The notes beneath the pieces were generated by a model, which had not been told where the DNA came from, did not search any database, and saw only the letters and a list, made by a program, of their open reading frames with translations. The position numbers and the translations under genes were made by a program. From assembly GCA_963617275.1 (NCBI GenBank), contig CAVENX010000035.1:100016-164015 (forward strand): a DNA stretch of 64,000 nt, in the 5' to 3' direction. Of this stretch, positions 16,585 to 25,361 are shown piece by piece. Source of the DNA: Limivicinus sp963617275 (GTDB lineage Bacteria; Bacillota; Clostridia; Oscillospirales; Oscillospiraceae). The stretch's first letter is position 1. Every line of letters starts with the position of its first letter.

Positions 16585-18636
16585 TTGAAACCCGAACGCA
16601 ACAGAACAAGAGACATTGGATTTTACATTCTTCTGAGTGTTATTCTGATAGCAATCATCTTCACCATGACGCGTGACACAAAGACCAACGAGATAGAGAA
16701 TTATTCCGATCTTGTCGATCTTTTCAGCGAAGAAAAGGTGCAGTCTTTCCGCACCGAGGGCGACGAAATAATTCTCAAGGTGCGCACCGGCGACAAGGTG
16801 AAGCCCACGGAAGAAAAGGTTTACACTCTGTACAGCTTCAGCCTTTTTTATGAAGACTTCAAGGACGTCATAAAGGAGCAGTACGAAAGCGGCGTACTTG
16901 AAAAGTACGATTATGACGAGGGCTTTGTGGTTCCGTGGTGGATGAGCTTTCTGCCTTATCTGCTTATCATGGGCGCGGCTATGGGGCTGTGGTATCTCAT
17001 GATGAACAAGAGCGGCGGGATGCAGGGCGGCATAGGCAAGTTCAGCAAGGCTCGCACAAAGCTCGGCAGCGACGAAAAGAGCAAAAAGACCTTTGCCGAC
17101 GTGGCAGGCTGCGACGAGGAAAAGGAAGAGCTGGCCGAGATCGTCGATTTTCTCAAGGATCCCAAAGCATATACCTCGATGGGCGCACGTATTCCCAAGG
17201 GTGTGCTTCTCGTAGGCCCTCCGGGAACCGGTAAGACTCTGCTTGCAAAGGCGGTCGCCGGTGAGGCAAACGTACAGTTTCTGTCTATTTCCGGCTCTGA
17301 TTTTGTCGAGCTTTATGTCGGCGTCGGCGCAGGGCGTGTACGCGACCTGTTCGAGCAGGCCAAGAAGGCCGCCCCTGCGATCATATTCATAGACGAGATA
17401 GACGCGGTAGGCCGTCAGAGGGGCAGCGGTCTCGGCGGCGGTCATGATGAGCGCGAACAGACGCTCAACCAGCTGCTTGTTGAGATGGACGGCTTCGGCA
17501 GCAATGAGGGCGTTATAGTCATGGCGGCAACTAACCGTGCCGACATTCTGGATAACGCGCTTCTCCGTCCCGGTCGTTTTGACAGGCAGGTCTATGTCGG
17601 TCTGCCCGATATAAAGGGACGCGAGGCCATTCTGAAAATTCATTCCCGCGATAAACAGCTTGGCGACGACGTTGATCTCAACTCCATTGCGAAAGGTACC
17701 CCCGGCTTTTCCGGCGCCGACCTTGAAAATCTTATGAATGAGGCGGCTTTGCTTGCAGTCCGCAGGAAGCATCGCTTTATATCCATGGAAGATGTTGACG
17801 AGGCCGTCCTTAAGGTTCAGATGGGTCCTGAAAAGAAGTCTCGCAAGATGAGCGATAAGGCGCGCCGCCTCACGGCGTACCATGAATCCGGCCATGCCGT
17901 CGCGGGCAGATACCTCAAGCACGTTGACCCTGTCCACTATATCACCATTATCCCCAGAGGCATGGCAGGCGGCTTTACCCTGTTCAGGCCGCAGGAGGAT
18001 CTTGAAAACTTCAAGTCCAAGGAAGAGATGTTTGAGAGCATCGTTATGGCTCTCGGCGGCAGAATGGCTGAAAAGCTGTTCCTCGACGATATTTCCACCG
18101 GCGCGTCCGGCGATATCCAGCAGGCCAGCGCGACCGCCCGGGATATGGTCATGAAATACGGTATGTCGGATCGTCTCGGCCCCATTTCCTACGACACTTC
18201 CGGACACAGCATCTTCATCGGCCGCGATTTCGGTCAAACAAAGAGCTATTCCGAGGAAACTGCCGGAATGATCGACGAGGAGGTAAAGAAGATTTTCGAC
18301 GCTGCCGAGCAGATGTGCGAAAAAATCCTTACCGATCACGCCGACCAGCTAAAGGCACTTGCGGAGTATCTGCTTGTCAACGAGACTATGGAAGCGGATG
18401 AGTTCAATTACTACTTTGAACACGGCGAATTTATGCCGGAGGACGTCAAGGCCGCCCGCGAGGTCAAGCATGATCCCACGATAGAGCGCCCCGCAAAGCG
18501 CATCTCCATGACCGATGGCTACGCAAACACGGAAGCAGCCGATGAGCCTTCAACCGAACCGACGGCGGCGGAACGCCCCGCGTCGGATACGGCCACGAAC
18601 GAGACGGGAGCCGAAAGCGGCAAGGGAAACGAATAA
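16585..18636 (+). CDS. ftsH: ATP-dependent zinc metalloprotease FtsH
   Basis: Hexameric membrane AAA+ protease (683 aa) that degrades misfolded membrane and regulatory proteins. Two membrane segments (about residues 10-28 and 112-135) flank an extracytoplasmic domain. The AAA module has Walker A GPPGTGKT near residue 211, Walker B IIFIDEID, and an SRH region. The zinc site HESGH begins at residue 433. The C-terminal 45 residues are a Thr/Glu/Ala-rich tail of low complexity, common in clostridial FtsH. The start is TTG (16585), with AAGGAAGTGA upstream at a rather long spacing. It ends the housekeeping block before a terminator. Confidence 0.96.
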   Translation: MKPERNRTRDIGFYILLSVILIAIIFTMTRDTKTNEIENYSDLVDLFSEEKVQSFRTEGDEIILKVRTGDKVKPTEEKVYTLYSFSLFYEDFKDVIKEQYESGVLEKYDYDEGFVVPWWMSFLPYLLIMGAAMGLWYLMMNKSGGMQGGIGKFSKARTKLGSDEKSKKTFADVAGCDEEKEELAEIVDFLKDPKAYTSMGARIPKGVLLVGPPGTGKTLLAKAVAGEANVQFLSISGSDFVELYVGVGAGRVRDLFEQAKKAAPAIIFIDEIDAVGRQRGSGLGGGHDEREQTLNQLLVEMDGFGSNEGVIVMAATNRADILDNALLRPGRFDRQVYVGLPDIKGREAILKIHSRDKQLGDDVDLNSIAKGTPGFSGADLENLMNEAALLAVRRKHRFISMEDVDEAVLKVQMGPEKKSRKMSDKARRLTAYHESGHAVAGRYLKHVDPVHYITIIPRGMAGGFTLFRPQEDLENFKSKEEMFESIVMALGGRMAEKLFLDDISTGASGDIQQASATARDMVMKYGMSDRLGPISYDTSGHSIFIGRDFGQTKSYSEETAGMIDEEVKKIFDAAEQMCEKILTDHADQLKALAEYLLVNETMEADEFNYYFEHGEFMPEDVKAAREVKHDPTIERPAKRISMTDGYANTEAADEPSTEPTAAERPASDTATNETGAESGKGNE

Positions 18637-18650
18637 TTCCATGAAATTCA

Positions 18651-18688
18651 AAGCGGTCTGCCGAATCTGGCATACCGCTTATTTTTTT
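18651..18688 (+). terminator. Intrinsic terminator after ftsH
   Basis: AAGCGGT/ACCGCTT and TGCC/GGCA form an interrupted stem around GAATCT, followed by ATTTTTTT. Confidence 0.85.
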
Positions 18689-18757
18689 GTGTGCATTATG
18701 CACTTTTACGAGGGTAAAATTCTGGTTGATATGCACAAATGAACGGCATTTGCTCTG

Positions 18758-18787
18758 TTGACAAACCTCTTGCGTATGTGATATATT
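18758..18787 (+). promoter_or_regulatory. Predicted promoter of the peptide-type ABC operon
   Basis: TTGACA (18758-18763), 17-18 base spacer, ATATAT/TATATT (18781-18787), about 60 bases before the binding-protein start. Confidence 0.7.
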
Positions 18788-18846
18788 TGCTGTATAGTCC
18801 GGCATGGTAAATGCTGGAAATTATATACTTTAATAAGGAGAGCAAA

Positions 18847-20484
18847 ATGAAAAAGTTCCTTGCACTGATCCTGTGCCTTCTCATGACACTGTCAGTCCTG
18901 ACCGCGTGCGGCTCCACCGCTTCCACCGCAACCGAGCAGCCCGCCGAAGCCCCCGCAGCAGAAGCCGAACCCGCAGCGGAAGAAGCTCCCGCCGAGGAAG
19001 CACCTGCCGAGATCGCGCACAAAGAGACCCTCGTTATCGGCACCGCTGAGGATATCAACAACCTCAATCTCCAGACCCAGAAAACCGCAAACAACAACAT
19101 CATTCTTAAGACCACCCACCAGACGCTCGTGTTCTTCAACAATGACCCTGAAGCGGAAACCCGTTTTGATCCGGGTCTTGCAACCGATTGGGAATTTGAG
19201 GATGACACCCACATCATCATGCACCTGCGCAACGACGTTCACTTTAACGATGAGGACAAGACTCCCTTCACCGCGGAAGACGCCAAATTCACCCTTGATA
19301 TGGCAGTCGGCCCCGACTCCAAGATTGCAAGCGTTCTGAACGGCTATGTCGGCTGCGAAGTCGTTGACGATTACACCATTAAAATCGAGATAGAGAGCTA
19401 CAACAACGAGTTCGTCGCTTCCCTTTCCTCCGTTCCCCTGTCCATCCAGTCCAAGAAGGCTTGGGAGAGCGGAATGGAAGAGCCTTGGTATATAGGCACC
19501 GGTCCTTACAAGTTTGAGTCCTGGGAAGAGGGCGTATGCTGCCGCGTTGTCAAGGTTGACGATTACTGGGGCAAGGATCTGCCTGCCGATGATTTCTTCT
19601 CCGCAAGCGTTTCCGACGCGATCGAGTTCAGACCTTATCTTGAGGCTTCCTCCCGCGTTATCGCACTCCAGAACGGTGAGATCGACGTCTGCATCGATCC
19701 TCCCATGAACGAGCTTCAGTATCTTGAAGACGACAAGAACATCACCGTCTACGAAAAGACCGGTACCCGCCTGTTCTACTTTGCATTCAACGTAGAGAAG
19801 GAGCCTTGGAACAACCAGACTCTGCGTCAGGCAGTTGCATGCGCTATCAACAGAAACGACGTTCTCACCGTTGCCGTTGACGGCAAGGGCACCCTCCAGA
19901 AGACCATCCTTAACCGCGGTCTGTGGGGCTTCTATGATGACATGGAAGGCTTTGACTACGACGTTGAGCGCGCAAAGGCTCTCATGGCCGAAGCAGGCTA
20001 TCCCGACGGCGGCATTGAGACCACTCTGACCTATGCCACCACCGGCGCTTACGCCAACATCGCAACCGTTATCCAGGCAAATCTCAAGGAGATCGGCATC
20101 AATGTTACCCTTAACCCGATGGAAGAAGCAACTCTGAAAGAGACCTGCACCAACGGCGATCAGGAGCTGTTCCTGTGGCGTTGGAACGAAGACTCCAAGG
20201 TTGATTTTGTTTACCGTGATCTCTTCTACTCCGGCGAAGGCTCCAACTACCACCACTATGCAGATGCACACGCCGATGAGCTCATCGACAAGGTTGCAAC
20301 CGAGAAGGATCAGGATGCTCGCCGCGCTGCAAGCACCGAGCTTCAGGAGTACCTCGTTGATGCATGCCCCCAGGTTCCTCTGTACATTGCAAACCTCGTT
20401 ATTGCATATAACAGCAACCTCCAGGGTCAGTACTTCTACGGCGGCGGCAACCACAACTGGTGCCACGCATACATTGCCGAGTAA
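18847..20484 (+). CDS. ABC transporter substrate-binding lipoprotein, family 5 (peptide/nickel type)
   Basis: Extracellular solute-binding lipoprotein (545 aa) of the OppA/DppA family. A type II signal peptide ends at the lipobox LTAC (Cys21). A Pro/Glu/Ala-rich flexible linker (about residues 28-58) comes before the folded domain, which starts near KETLVIGTAE. The family motif around DPGLATDWEFEDDTHI and FTAEDAKFTLDM is visible. AAGGAGAGCAAA precedes the ATG at 18847; the frame is open further upstream without a ribosome site. It is the first gene of a complete importer operon. The ligand could be peptides or, given the glycerophosphodiesterase at the operon end, another small amphiphilic compound. 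Confidence 0.9.
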   Translation: MKKFLALILCLLMTLSVLTACGSTASTATEQPAEAPAAEAEPAAEEAPAEEAPAEIAHKETLVIGTAEDINNLNLQTQKTANNNIILKTTHQTLVFFNNDPEAETRFDPGLATDWEFEDDTHIIMHLRNDVHFNDEDKTPFTAEDAKFTLDMAVGPDSKIASVLNGYVGCEVVDDYTIKIEIESYNNEFVASLSSVPLSIQSKKAWESGMEEPWYIGTGPYKFESWEEGVCCRVVKVDDYWGKDLPADDFFSASVSDAIEFRPYLEASSRVIALQNGEIDVCIDPPMNELQYLEDDKNITVYEKTGTRLFYFAFNVEKEPWNNQTLRQAVACAINRNDVLTVAVDGKGTLQKTILNRGLWGFYDDMEGFDYDVERAKALMAEAGYPDGGIETTLTYATTGAYANIATVIQANLKEIGINVTLNPMEEATLKETCTNGDQELFLWRWNEDSKVDFVYRDLFYSGEGSNYHHYADAHADELIDKVATEKDQDARRAASTELQEYLVDACPQVPLYIANLVIAYNSNLQGQYFYGGGNHNWCHAYIAE

Positions 20485-20522
20485 TTCATCCGATTTATTC
20501 GCCATAAGCATTTAAAACCCTT

Positions 20523-20572
20523 GCGGTGTCGCTTTGCGATTATCTATGTCGCTTTAAGCGGCACCGCTTTTT
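20523..20572 (+). terminator. Intercistronic attenuating terminator after the binding-protein gene
   Basis: GCGGTGTCGCTT (20523-20534) pairs with AAGCGGCACCGC (20556-20567) with one G-U pair, followed by TTTTT. It probably lowers read-through so that binding protein exceeds permease. Confidence 0.7.
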
Positions 20573-20667
20573 GCCGGCAGGATGTCGGATATAAGCCGAT
20601 CCTGACAGGTCGCTTTCCGCGGCCGCCGAAACATATCCGTAAGCGGCAAGCGGCGCTTCCTGCCGGC
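20573..20667 (+). other. Structured intercistronic RNA segment
   Basis: GCCGGCAGGA (20573-20582) pairs perfectly with TCCTGCCGGC (20658-20667) across 75 bases that hold further GC-rich inverted pieces. It lies between the attenuator and the first permease, just before its ribosome site, and may stabilise or gate the downstream mRNA. Confidence 0.5.
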
Positions 20668-20698
20668 GTTTCCTTTTTAATTCGGAGGTGAACAAAAA

Positions 20699-21634
20699 TT
20701 GCTCAAATATATAGGTAAACGGCTCCTTATGCTGATTCCTGTAATTTTGATAACTTCCTTTCTTATTTTCTGGGCAATGAGCCTTACCGGCGGCGACCCT
20801 GCAATGATCGTCGCGGGCGAAGGCGCTACCAAGGAAGAGATAGAAGCGGTAAGAGAAGAACTCGGCCTTAACGACCCGTTTATGGTACGTTATGCCAACT
20901 ATGTCAAAGGCATGGTGACAGGCGACATGGGTAAGTCCTATGTCACAAACAAGGACGTTTTCAAAACATTCATGGAGAAGCTGCCGAATACATTGATGCT
21001 CGGCGGCGCAGCCGTACTTATCGCAATAATTATTGCGCTGCCGCTCGGCATATACACGGCGATACACCAGAACACATGGAAGGATACGGCCGGCATGGTC
21101 TTTGCGCTGTTCGGCACGTCAATGCCGAACTTCTGGCTCGGCCTTATGCTGATAATCATTTTTTCGCTCAAGCTCGGCTGGCTCCCGTCCGGCGGCAAGG
21201 GCGGCTTTGACTCGCTCATACTGCCCGCGCTGACAGTCGGTCTCGGTCTGGCTGCGCTTATCACACGCACTACCCGCTCCTCAATGCTTGACGTTATCCG
21301 TCAGGACTACATGACGACCGCACGTGCAAAGGGCTGCTCCGAAAAGCGCGTTATCTTTACCCACGGTCTTAAAAACGCGCTCATCCCCATTATTACGGCG
21401 ATCGGTCTGCAAATGTCAATGGTCATTACAGGCTCCGTCCTTGCCGAGACAGTTTTCTCATGGCCCGGCATTGGAAGACTTGTTTACGATTCCATCGCAA
21501 AGCGCGACACACCTATGGTCACAGGCTCTATAATTCTCTGCTCCGCCTTCATGTGCCTTATAAACCTGTTTGTTGACCTCGTGTATGCATTCTTTGACCC
21601 GCGCATTAAAGCGCAATACAGTAAGAGGAGGTGA
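20699..21634 (+). CDS. ABC transporter permease, DppB/OppB type
   Basis: First inner-membrane permease (311 aa) of the importer. Six membrane segments are expected; the first is at about residues 8-28. The N-terminal signature GDPAMIVAGEGATKEEIEAVR and the EAA coupling loop (TTARAKGCSEKRVIFTHGLKNALIP, about residues 205-229) are typical of DppB. The start codon is TTG (20699) five bases after GGAGGTGAAC, in agreement with the family N-terminus. The second permease begins four bases after its stop. Confidence 0.93.
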   Translation: MLKYIGKRLLMLIPVILITSFLIFWAMSLTGGDPAMIVAGEGATKEEIEAVREELGLNDPFMVRYANYVKGMVTGDMGKSYVTNKDVFKTFMEKLPNTLMLGGAAVLIAIIIALPLGIYTAIHQNTWKDTAGMVFALFGTSMPNFWLGLMLIIIFSLKLGWLPSGGKGGFDSLILPALTVGLGLAALITRTTRSSMLDVIRQDYMTTARAKGCSEKRVIFTHGLKNALIPIITAIGLQMSMVITGSVLAETVFSWPGIGRLVYDSIAKRDTPMVTGSIILCSAFMCLINLFVDLVYAFFDPRIKAQYSKRR

Positions 21635-21638
21635 GCGC

Positions 21639-22514
21639 ATGGAAAAAGAAACAAAGAAAGTCAAAAAGAAATCCCTTGCTCAGGAGACATGGCACCGCCT
21701 TATAAAAAACAAGGGTGCCGTTATCGGTATGCTGTTCCTGCTGCTGCTTGTCGCCGTTGCGCTTCTCTCTCCGTACCTTTTTGATTATGATACCGACGTC
21801 ATCGGTCAGAATATCTCCGAACGTTTTATGCCCCCCTGCAAGGAGCATTGGTTCGGCACAGACGAAGTCGGCCGCGATCTTTTCGCACGTGTAATGTGGG
21901 GTGCAAGATACTCTCTCGCTATCGGCGTGGGCGCTGTTGCGCTCGGTCTGCTCGTCGGTCTGATCACCGGCTCTTTGGCCGGCTTCTACGGCGGCATAAT
22001 CGACTCGCTGCTCATGCGTGCGATCGATATCTTTTATTCCATTCCTAACATTATGACCGCCGTTGTTATCGTTTCGGTGCTCGGCACAAGCACCGTCAAC
22101 CTGATAATCGCGCTGGCGTTTTCGTGCGCAAGCTCCTTCGGGCGCATCGTGCGCGCTCAGGTCATGACGATACGCGATCAGGAATATGTTGAATCGTCCT
22201 ATGCGATGGGTCTTCCCACATGGAAGATAATCATCAAGCACATTCTCCCCAACTGCCTTTCCCCCATAATCGTGCAGGTCACATTGCTTATCGGTTCAAC
22301 GATAATCTCCGCATCCTCGCTCAGCTTCCTCGGCATAGGCATACCGGCTCCCTCTCCCGAGTGGGGTGCGCTGCTTTCCGGAGGACGCGCATACATCAGA
22401 AGCGCCGGTTATCTCTGCGTTATTCCCGGCCTTGCCGTCATGCTCACGGTGCTTGCGCTCAACCTGCTTGGCGACGGTCTGCGCGATGCGCTTGACCCGA
22501 AGCTCAAGAAATAA
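21639..22514 (+). CDS. ABC transporter permease, DppC/OppC type
   Basis: Second permease (291 aa). It begins with a Lys-rich cytoplasmic segment and the OppC N-terminal membrane helix (about residues 28-50). The LGTDEVGRDLF-type motif appears as FGTDEVGRDLFARVMWGARYSL and the coupling loop as QEYVESSYAMGLPTWKIIIKHILPN. The ATG at 21639 follows GAGGAGGTGAGCGC; upstream in-frame codons belong to the preceding gene's region. It pairs with the DppB-type permease to form the translocation channel. Confidence 0.93.
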   Translation: MEKETKKVKKKSLAQETWHRLIKNKGAVIGMLFLLLLVAVALLSPYLFDYDTDVIGQNISERFMPPCKEHWFGTDEVGRDLFARVMWGARYSLAIGVGAVALGLLVGLITGSLAGFYGGIIDSLLMRAIDIFYSIPNIMTAVVIVSVLGTSTVNLIIALAFSCASSFGRIVRAQVMTIRDQEYVESSYAMGLPTWKIIIKHILPNCLSPIIVQVTLLIGSTIISASSLSFLGIGIPAPSPEWGALLSGGRAYIRSAGYLCVIPGLAVMLTVLALNLLGDGLRDALDPKLKK

Positions 22515-22526
22515 GGAGGGAATGTC

Positions 22527-23549
22527 ATGAAAGAAAACAATAACGTTCCTGAAAACGATCTCGTTCTTGATCTGAAAGATCTTGTCGTGCATTATGAGAC
22601 GGAGGACGCCGACGTCCACGCCGTGAACGGGATCAGCATCCAGATAGGCAAACGCCGCACTCTCGGCCTTGTCGGCGAGACCGGTGCCGGAAAAACAACT
22701 ACAGCGCGCGCCATACTCAATCTTGTTCCGAACCCGCCCGGCGTTATCAAGGGCGGCGAAATATACCTCGACGGCGAGGACGTGCTCAAAATGAGCTCAT
22801 CTGAACTGGAAAAAATGCGCGGCAACGACGTCGCCATGATATTTCAGGATCCCATGACGGCGCTCAATCCCGTTATGACGGTCGGCGATCAAATCGGCGA
22901 GAGCATACAGCTCCACCAGCACGTATCCAAAAAAGAGGCATTTGAAAAAGCCAAGGAAATGCTGAAAATGGTCGGCATAGCAGAGAGCCGCGCATACGAC
23001 TATCCGCATCAGTTTTCCGGCGGCATGAAGCAGCGCGTGGTCATCGCAATAGCGCTTGCGTGTTCTCCAAAGCTGCTGATAGCGGATGAGCCGACTACCG
23101 CGCTTGACGTTACCATTCAGGCACAGGTTCTTGAGCTTATGAAAGAGCTTATCCGCGACCACGATATGTCCATGATGCTCATCACGCACGATCTCGGCGT
23201 CGTCGCGGAGGTGTGCGAGGACGTTGCGGTCATGTACGCGGGGCGTATAGTGGAGCAGGGCACCGCGGATGATGTTTTCAACTTCACCCGTCACCCTTAC
23301 ACCGAGGGTCTTTTTGACTCTCTCCCGAATCTCAAGCAGAGAGGCGAGGAGCTTGTCCCGATACGCGGCCTTATGCCCGACCCGTCCGATCTGCCCGCCG
23401 GATGCGCGTTTGCACCCCGCTGCCCCTATGCAACTGAGCGCTGCTCACAGTCCGTACCGGAGCTCAGGAGTACAGATGGCAGCAGCGCGCACAAGGTGGC
23501 GTGCCACGCGTATGATGATGCAGGCTTTAAGCTCAGGAGGAACAGCTGA
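22527..23549 (+). CDS. ABC transporter ATPase, DppD/OppD type
   Basis: First ATPase (340 aa) of the importer. Walker A is GETGAGKTT (near residues 51-59), signature FSGGMKQRV, Walker B LLIADEPTTALDV, H-loop ITHDLG. The C-terminal oligopeptide/dipeptide ABC extension contains the conserved cysteine segment CAFAPRCPYATERC, which in related transporters can bind a 4Fe-4S cluster. The stop overlaps the next ATPase start (ATGA), so the two are coupled. Confidence 0.94.
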   Translation: MKENNNVPENDLVLDLKDLVVHYETEDADVHAVNGISIQIGKRRTLGLVGETGAGKTTTARAILNLVPNPPGVIKGGEIYLDGEDVLKMSSSELEKMRGNDVAMIFQDPMTALNPVMTVGDQIGESIQLHQHVSKKEAFEKAKEMLKMVGIAESRAYDYPHQFSGGMKQRVVIAIALACSPKLLIADEPTTALDVTIQAQVLELMKELIRDHDMSMMLITHDLGVVAEVCEDVAVMYAGRIVEQGTADDVFNFTRHPYTEGLFDSLPNLKQRGEELVPIRGLMPDPSDLPAGCAFAPRCPYATERCSQSVPELRSTDGSSAHKVACHAYDDAGFKLRRNS

Positions 23550-24508
23550 TGGGCAAAACGATACTTGAAGTACAGAATCTGACAAAATATTTTTCCACAC
23601 CTGCCGGACAGCTCCACGCGGTCGACGGCGTCAGCTTCTCCATTGAAGAGGGCAAGACTCTCGGCATCGTCGGCGAATCCGGCTGCGGCAAGTCAACGAC
23701 CGGCCGCTGTATCCTCAAGCTTATAGAGCCCACCTCCGGCAAAATCATCTTCGACGGTGAAGATATCACCTCTTATTCCCGCCGGAAAATGAGGCGGCTG
23801 CGTCAGGAGATGCAGATGGTTTTCCAGGATCCTTTCTCCTCTCTTGACCCGAGACAGACCGTGAGCCAGCTCATAAGCGAGCCGATAATTGAGCACAAGC
23901 TGCTCACTTCAAAGGCCGATATCGACAAGCGCACACTCGAGCTTATGGAAACCGTCGGTCTTGCAGAAAGATATGTCAACGTCTACCCGCACGAGCTTGA
24001 CGGCGGCCGGCGTCAGCGCATAGGCATCGCCCGTGCGCTTGCCGTGAACCCCAAGCTTATCGTATGCGACGAGCCTGTATCCGCGCTTGACGTTTCCATT
24101 CAGGCGCAGATACTCAACCTGCTCAAGCAGCTTCAGCGCGACATGGGGCTGACGTATATTTTCATCACGCATGATCTGTCTGTCGTCAAATACTTCTCCG
24201 ACGATATTGCGGTCATGTATCTCGGTCAGATGGTTGAAAAGGCGCCAAGCGACGACCTTTTCAAAAATCCCATGCACCCATATACAAAGGCTTTGCTTTC
24301 CGCAATACCCCTGCCCATAGTCGGTAAGGACAAGCCTGTGCGCCAGCTTATCAAAGGCGAGATCACTTCTCCCGTCAACCTGCCTGACGAGTGCAGATTC
24401 GGAAAGCGCTGCGATTACGTCTCCGACGTCTGCCGGCAGTGCAACCCGCCGCTCAAGGAGGTCGAGCCGAATCATTTTGTTGCGTGCGCCCGCTGCGGCG
24501 AGATATGA
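23549..24508 (+). CDS. ABC transporter ATPase, DppF/OppF type
   Basis: Second ATPase (319 aa) of the importer. Walker A GESGCGKST (near residues 42-50), Walker B LIVCDEPVSALDV, H-loop ITHDLS and C-terminal cysteines (CRFGKRCDYVSDVCRQC) are present. The ABC signature reads LDGGRRQRIG rather than LSGGQRQRIG, that is Ser to Asp and Gln to Arg at the nucleotide-contacting loop. I recall this variant in other clostridial members, so it is probably functional. The gene completes a full SBP-permease-permease-ATPase-ATPase set. Confidence 0.93.
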   Translation: MGKTILEVQNLTKYFSTPAGQLHAVDGVSFSIEEGKTLGIVGESGCGKSTTGRCILKLIEPTSGKIIFDGEDITSYSRRKMRRLRQEMQMVFQDPFSSLDPRQTVSQLISEPIIEHKLLTSKADIDKRTLELMETVGLAERYVNVYPHELDGGRRQRIGIARALAVNPKLIVCDEPVSALDVSIQAQILNLLKQLQRDMGLTYIFITHDLSVVKYFSDDIAVMYLGQMVEKAPSDDLFKNPMHPYTKALLSAIPLPIVGKDKPVRQLIKGEITSPVNLPDECRFGKRCDYVSDVCRQCNPPLKEVEPNHFVACARCGEI

Positions 24509-24529
24509 TTTATCGGGAGGATTTATAAA

Positions 24530-25264
24530 ATGACCAAGGTTTATGCACACAGAGGTTACAGCGGAAGATTCCCCGAGAACACAATGCTTGCTTTCAGGGA
24601 AGCGGCAAAAACCGGCTGCTACGGTATTGAGCTTGACGTACAGCTCACAAAGGATGGTCAGCTTGTCGTGATACACGACGAGCGCATCGACAGAACGACC
24701 GACGGCACCGGATACGTCAGGGACTATACGCTTGAGCAGCTGCGCAGATTCAACGCCGCAGCAAGCTGGGACGGGAAGTTCGGTTTCCAGCCGATCCCGA
24801 CGTTTGAGGAATACTGCCAATGGGCAGCAGGCGAAAAAATCGTCACGAACATCGAGCTTAAAACGGGCGTCTATTACTACGAGGGAATAGAAGAGAAAAC
24901 GCTTGAAATGATCAGAAAATACAGTCTGAGCGACCGTGTGCTTTTCTCCTCCTTCCTGCACAGCTCCATTTCCATTCTCCGCAGGCTGGCTCCCGAGATC
25001 AAATGCGGCGCTCTTGTCGAAAACGACGGCCTCGGCAATCCCGGCTACTACTGCGAGAAAATGGATTTTCAGTGCTTCCACCCCGGCTGGAAATGTCTGC
25101 CCAAGGAGGACGTTGACAGCTGCAAGGCGCACGGCATTGAGCTGAACGTATGGACGGTCAACGATATGGACGTTCTTGAGCGTCTCGTTGAATGGGAGGT
25201 TGACGGGCTTATCAGCAACTTCCCTGCCGTCTGCATGGCATATGTTGGCAGCAGACAGAAATAA
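24530..25264 (+). CDS. Glycerophosphodiester phosphodiesterase
   Basis: Cytoplasmic GDPD-family TIM-barrel enzyme (244 aa, no signal peptide) that hydrolyses glycerophosphodiesters to glycerol-3-phosphate and an alcohol. Catalytic motifs are AHRGYSGRFPENT (His and Arg near residues 6-7), IELDVQLTKDGQLVVIHDE (Glu, Asp, His metal and acid residues) and NIELK. It is the last gene of the ABC importer operon, 21 bases after the second ATPase, with GGGAGGA before the ATG. The linkage suggests that the importer may supply glycerophosphodiesters, or that both respond to the same nutrient; this is inference. Confidence 0.92.
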   Translation: MTKVYAHRGYSGRFPENTMLAFREAAKTGCYGIELDVQLTKDGQLVVIHDERIDRTTDGTGYVRDYTLEQLRRFNAAASWDGKFGFQPIPTFEEYCQWAAGEKIVTNIELKTGVYYYEGIEEKTLEMIRKYSLSDRVLFSSFLHSSISILRRLAPEIKCGALVENDGLGNPGYYCEKMDFQCFHPGWKCLPKEDVDSCKAHGIELNVWTVNDMDVLERLVEWEVDGLISNFPAVCMAYVGSRQK

Positions 25265-25300
25265 GCCTGCGGTATCCGGCAGATAACCGTCCAAAAAATT

Positions 25301-25344
25301 GTATAAAAAACTTCGGGTCGTCAAAGACCCGAAGTTTTTTATAC
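25301..25344. terminator. Bidirectional terminator between the ABC operon and the LysM gene
   Basis: Perfect 19-bp stem (25301-25319 with 25326-25344) with A-run and T-run on its flanks, between convergent genes. Confidence 0.92.
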
Positions 25345-25361
25345 ATAAGTTTCGCTTCTGC

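Noticed and set aside
16564..18339. 591-aa minus-strand open frame opposite ftsH
   Set aside because: FtsH motifs on the plus strand are intact; the antisense frame shows no recognisable domain.
18892..20511. 539-aa open frame on the minus strand opposite the ABC binding protein
   Set aside because: Composition is a mirror of the plus-strand codon bias; the plus-strand product has a lipobox and clear family motifs.
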